From an uncultured Eubacteriales bacterium (GTDB lineage Bacteria > Bacillota > Clostridia > Oscillospirales > Acutalibacteraceae), in the NCBI GenBank assembly GCA_934465125.1, contig CAKSKO010000077.1, forward strand, positions 1 to 6,058: a DNA stretch of 6,058 nt, in the 5' to 3' direction. The position numbers and the translations under genes are program-made. How positions within the stretch are numbered: the first letter of the stretch is position 1; the number at the start of each line of letters is the position of its first letter. Under the pieces are notes generated by a model. That model did not search any database and was not told where the DNA came from. It was given only the letters and a program-made list of their open reading frames with translations. Below, piece by piece: positions 5,933 through 6,058 of the stretch.

Positions 5933-5949
5933 GATAGGAGTGTATCAAG

Positions 5950-6058
5950 ATGGAGGAAAAAATTGAAGTTGCAATTGTTGGTGCAGGACCTGCGGGATTA
6001 TCTGCTGCTGTTAATGCAGCAGCTAGAGGAAAAACGGTAAAAGTATACTCCTTAAAAG
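5950..6058 (+). CDS. FAD-binding oxidoreductase, thioredoxin reductase-like (3' end beyond window)
   Basis: Only the first 36 residues are visible. They form the beta-alpha-beta dinucleotide fold: a hydrophobic strand (VAIVGAGPAG) with the glycine signature G-x-G-x-x-G, a small-residue helix (LSAAVNAAARG), then a second strand (VKVYS). This binds the ADP part of FAD. The spacing and the NAAARGKTVKV segment resemble the thioredoxin reductase family and related clostridial flavoproteins. The redox Cys pair and NAD(P)H domain would lie further on, so the substrate cannot be told. The ATG at 5950 follows AGGAG by nine bases. The gene is probably its own transcription unit, since a terminator precedes it. 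Confidence 0.8.
   Translation, partial: MEEKIEVAIVGAGPAGLSAAVNAAARGKTVKVYSLK

Overview
The window looks like an ordinary chromosomal stretch from a low-to-moderate GC Firmicute, most likely a clostridial or Oscillospirales-type gut bacterium. The grounds are AT-leaning third positions, strong purine-rich ribosome binding sites (GGGAGG, AGGAG), and A/T-flanked stem-loop terminators. Several proteins also resemble clostridial forms: a stand-alone three-S1-domain protein, a lipoprotein cyclophilin with an insertion, and a two-lobed CDF transporter. The taxonomic call rests on recognising these protein types from memory, not on a search.

Layout. Bases 1-1479 (+) carry the 3' part of a long MORN-repeat protein whose start lies upstream, closed by a strong terminator (1515-1543). 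Next is a cation diffusion facilitator (CDF) metal exporter (1582-2763, +). It converges on an S1 RNA-binding protein on the minus strand (2803-3723), and one perfect 17-bp stem between the two stops serves as a shared bidirectional terminator. The S1 gene diverges across a 262-bp AT-rich region holding back-to-back promoter candidates. Beyond it are a secreted lipoprotein cyclophilin (3986-4780, +), two paralogous small membrane proteins in tandem (4864-5217 and 5268-5870, +), another terminator (5871-5898), and the first 36 codons of an FAD-binding oxidoreductase (5950 to the window end).

How the genes relate. There is no obvious single pathway. The cyclophilin and the two membrane paralogs may be one transcription unit of envelope proteins: gaps are 83 and 50 bp, all on the same strand, and the first strong terminator follows the last of them. 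The other genes appear to be separate units, each with its own terminator. Five automatic-looking upstream starts were moved or extended: the CDF, S1 and both membrane genes have better starts a few codons downstream, and the MORN gene is open from base 1.

No CRISPR array, transposase, phage gene, tRNA or rRNA was seen, and nothing supports a new defence or mobile system. The points most worth a second look are the duplicated C-terminal domain and unusual metal-site residues of the CDF protein, the 47-residue super-repeat in the MORN array, and the tandem membrane paralogs, of which only one has a Q/P/Y-rich tail.
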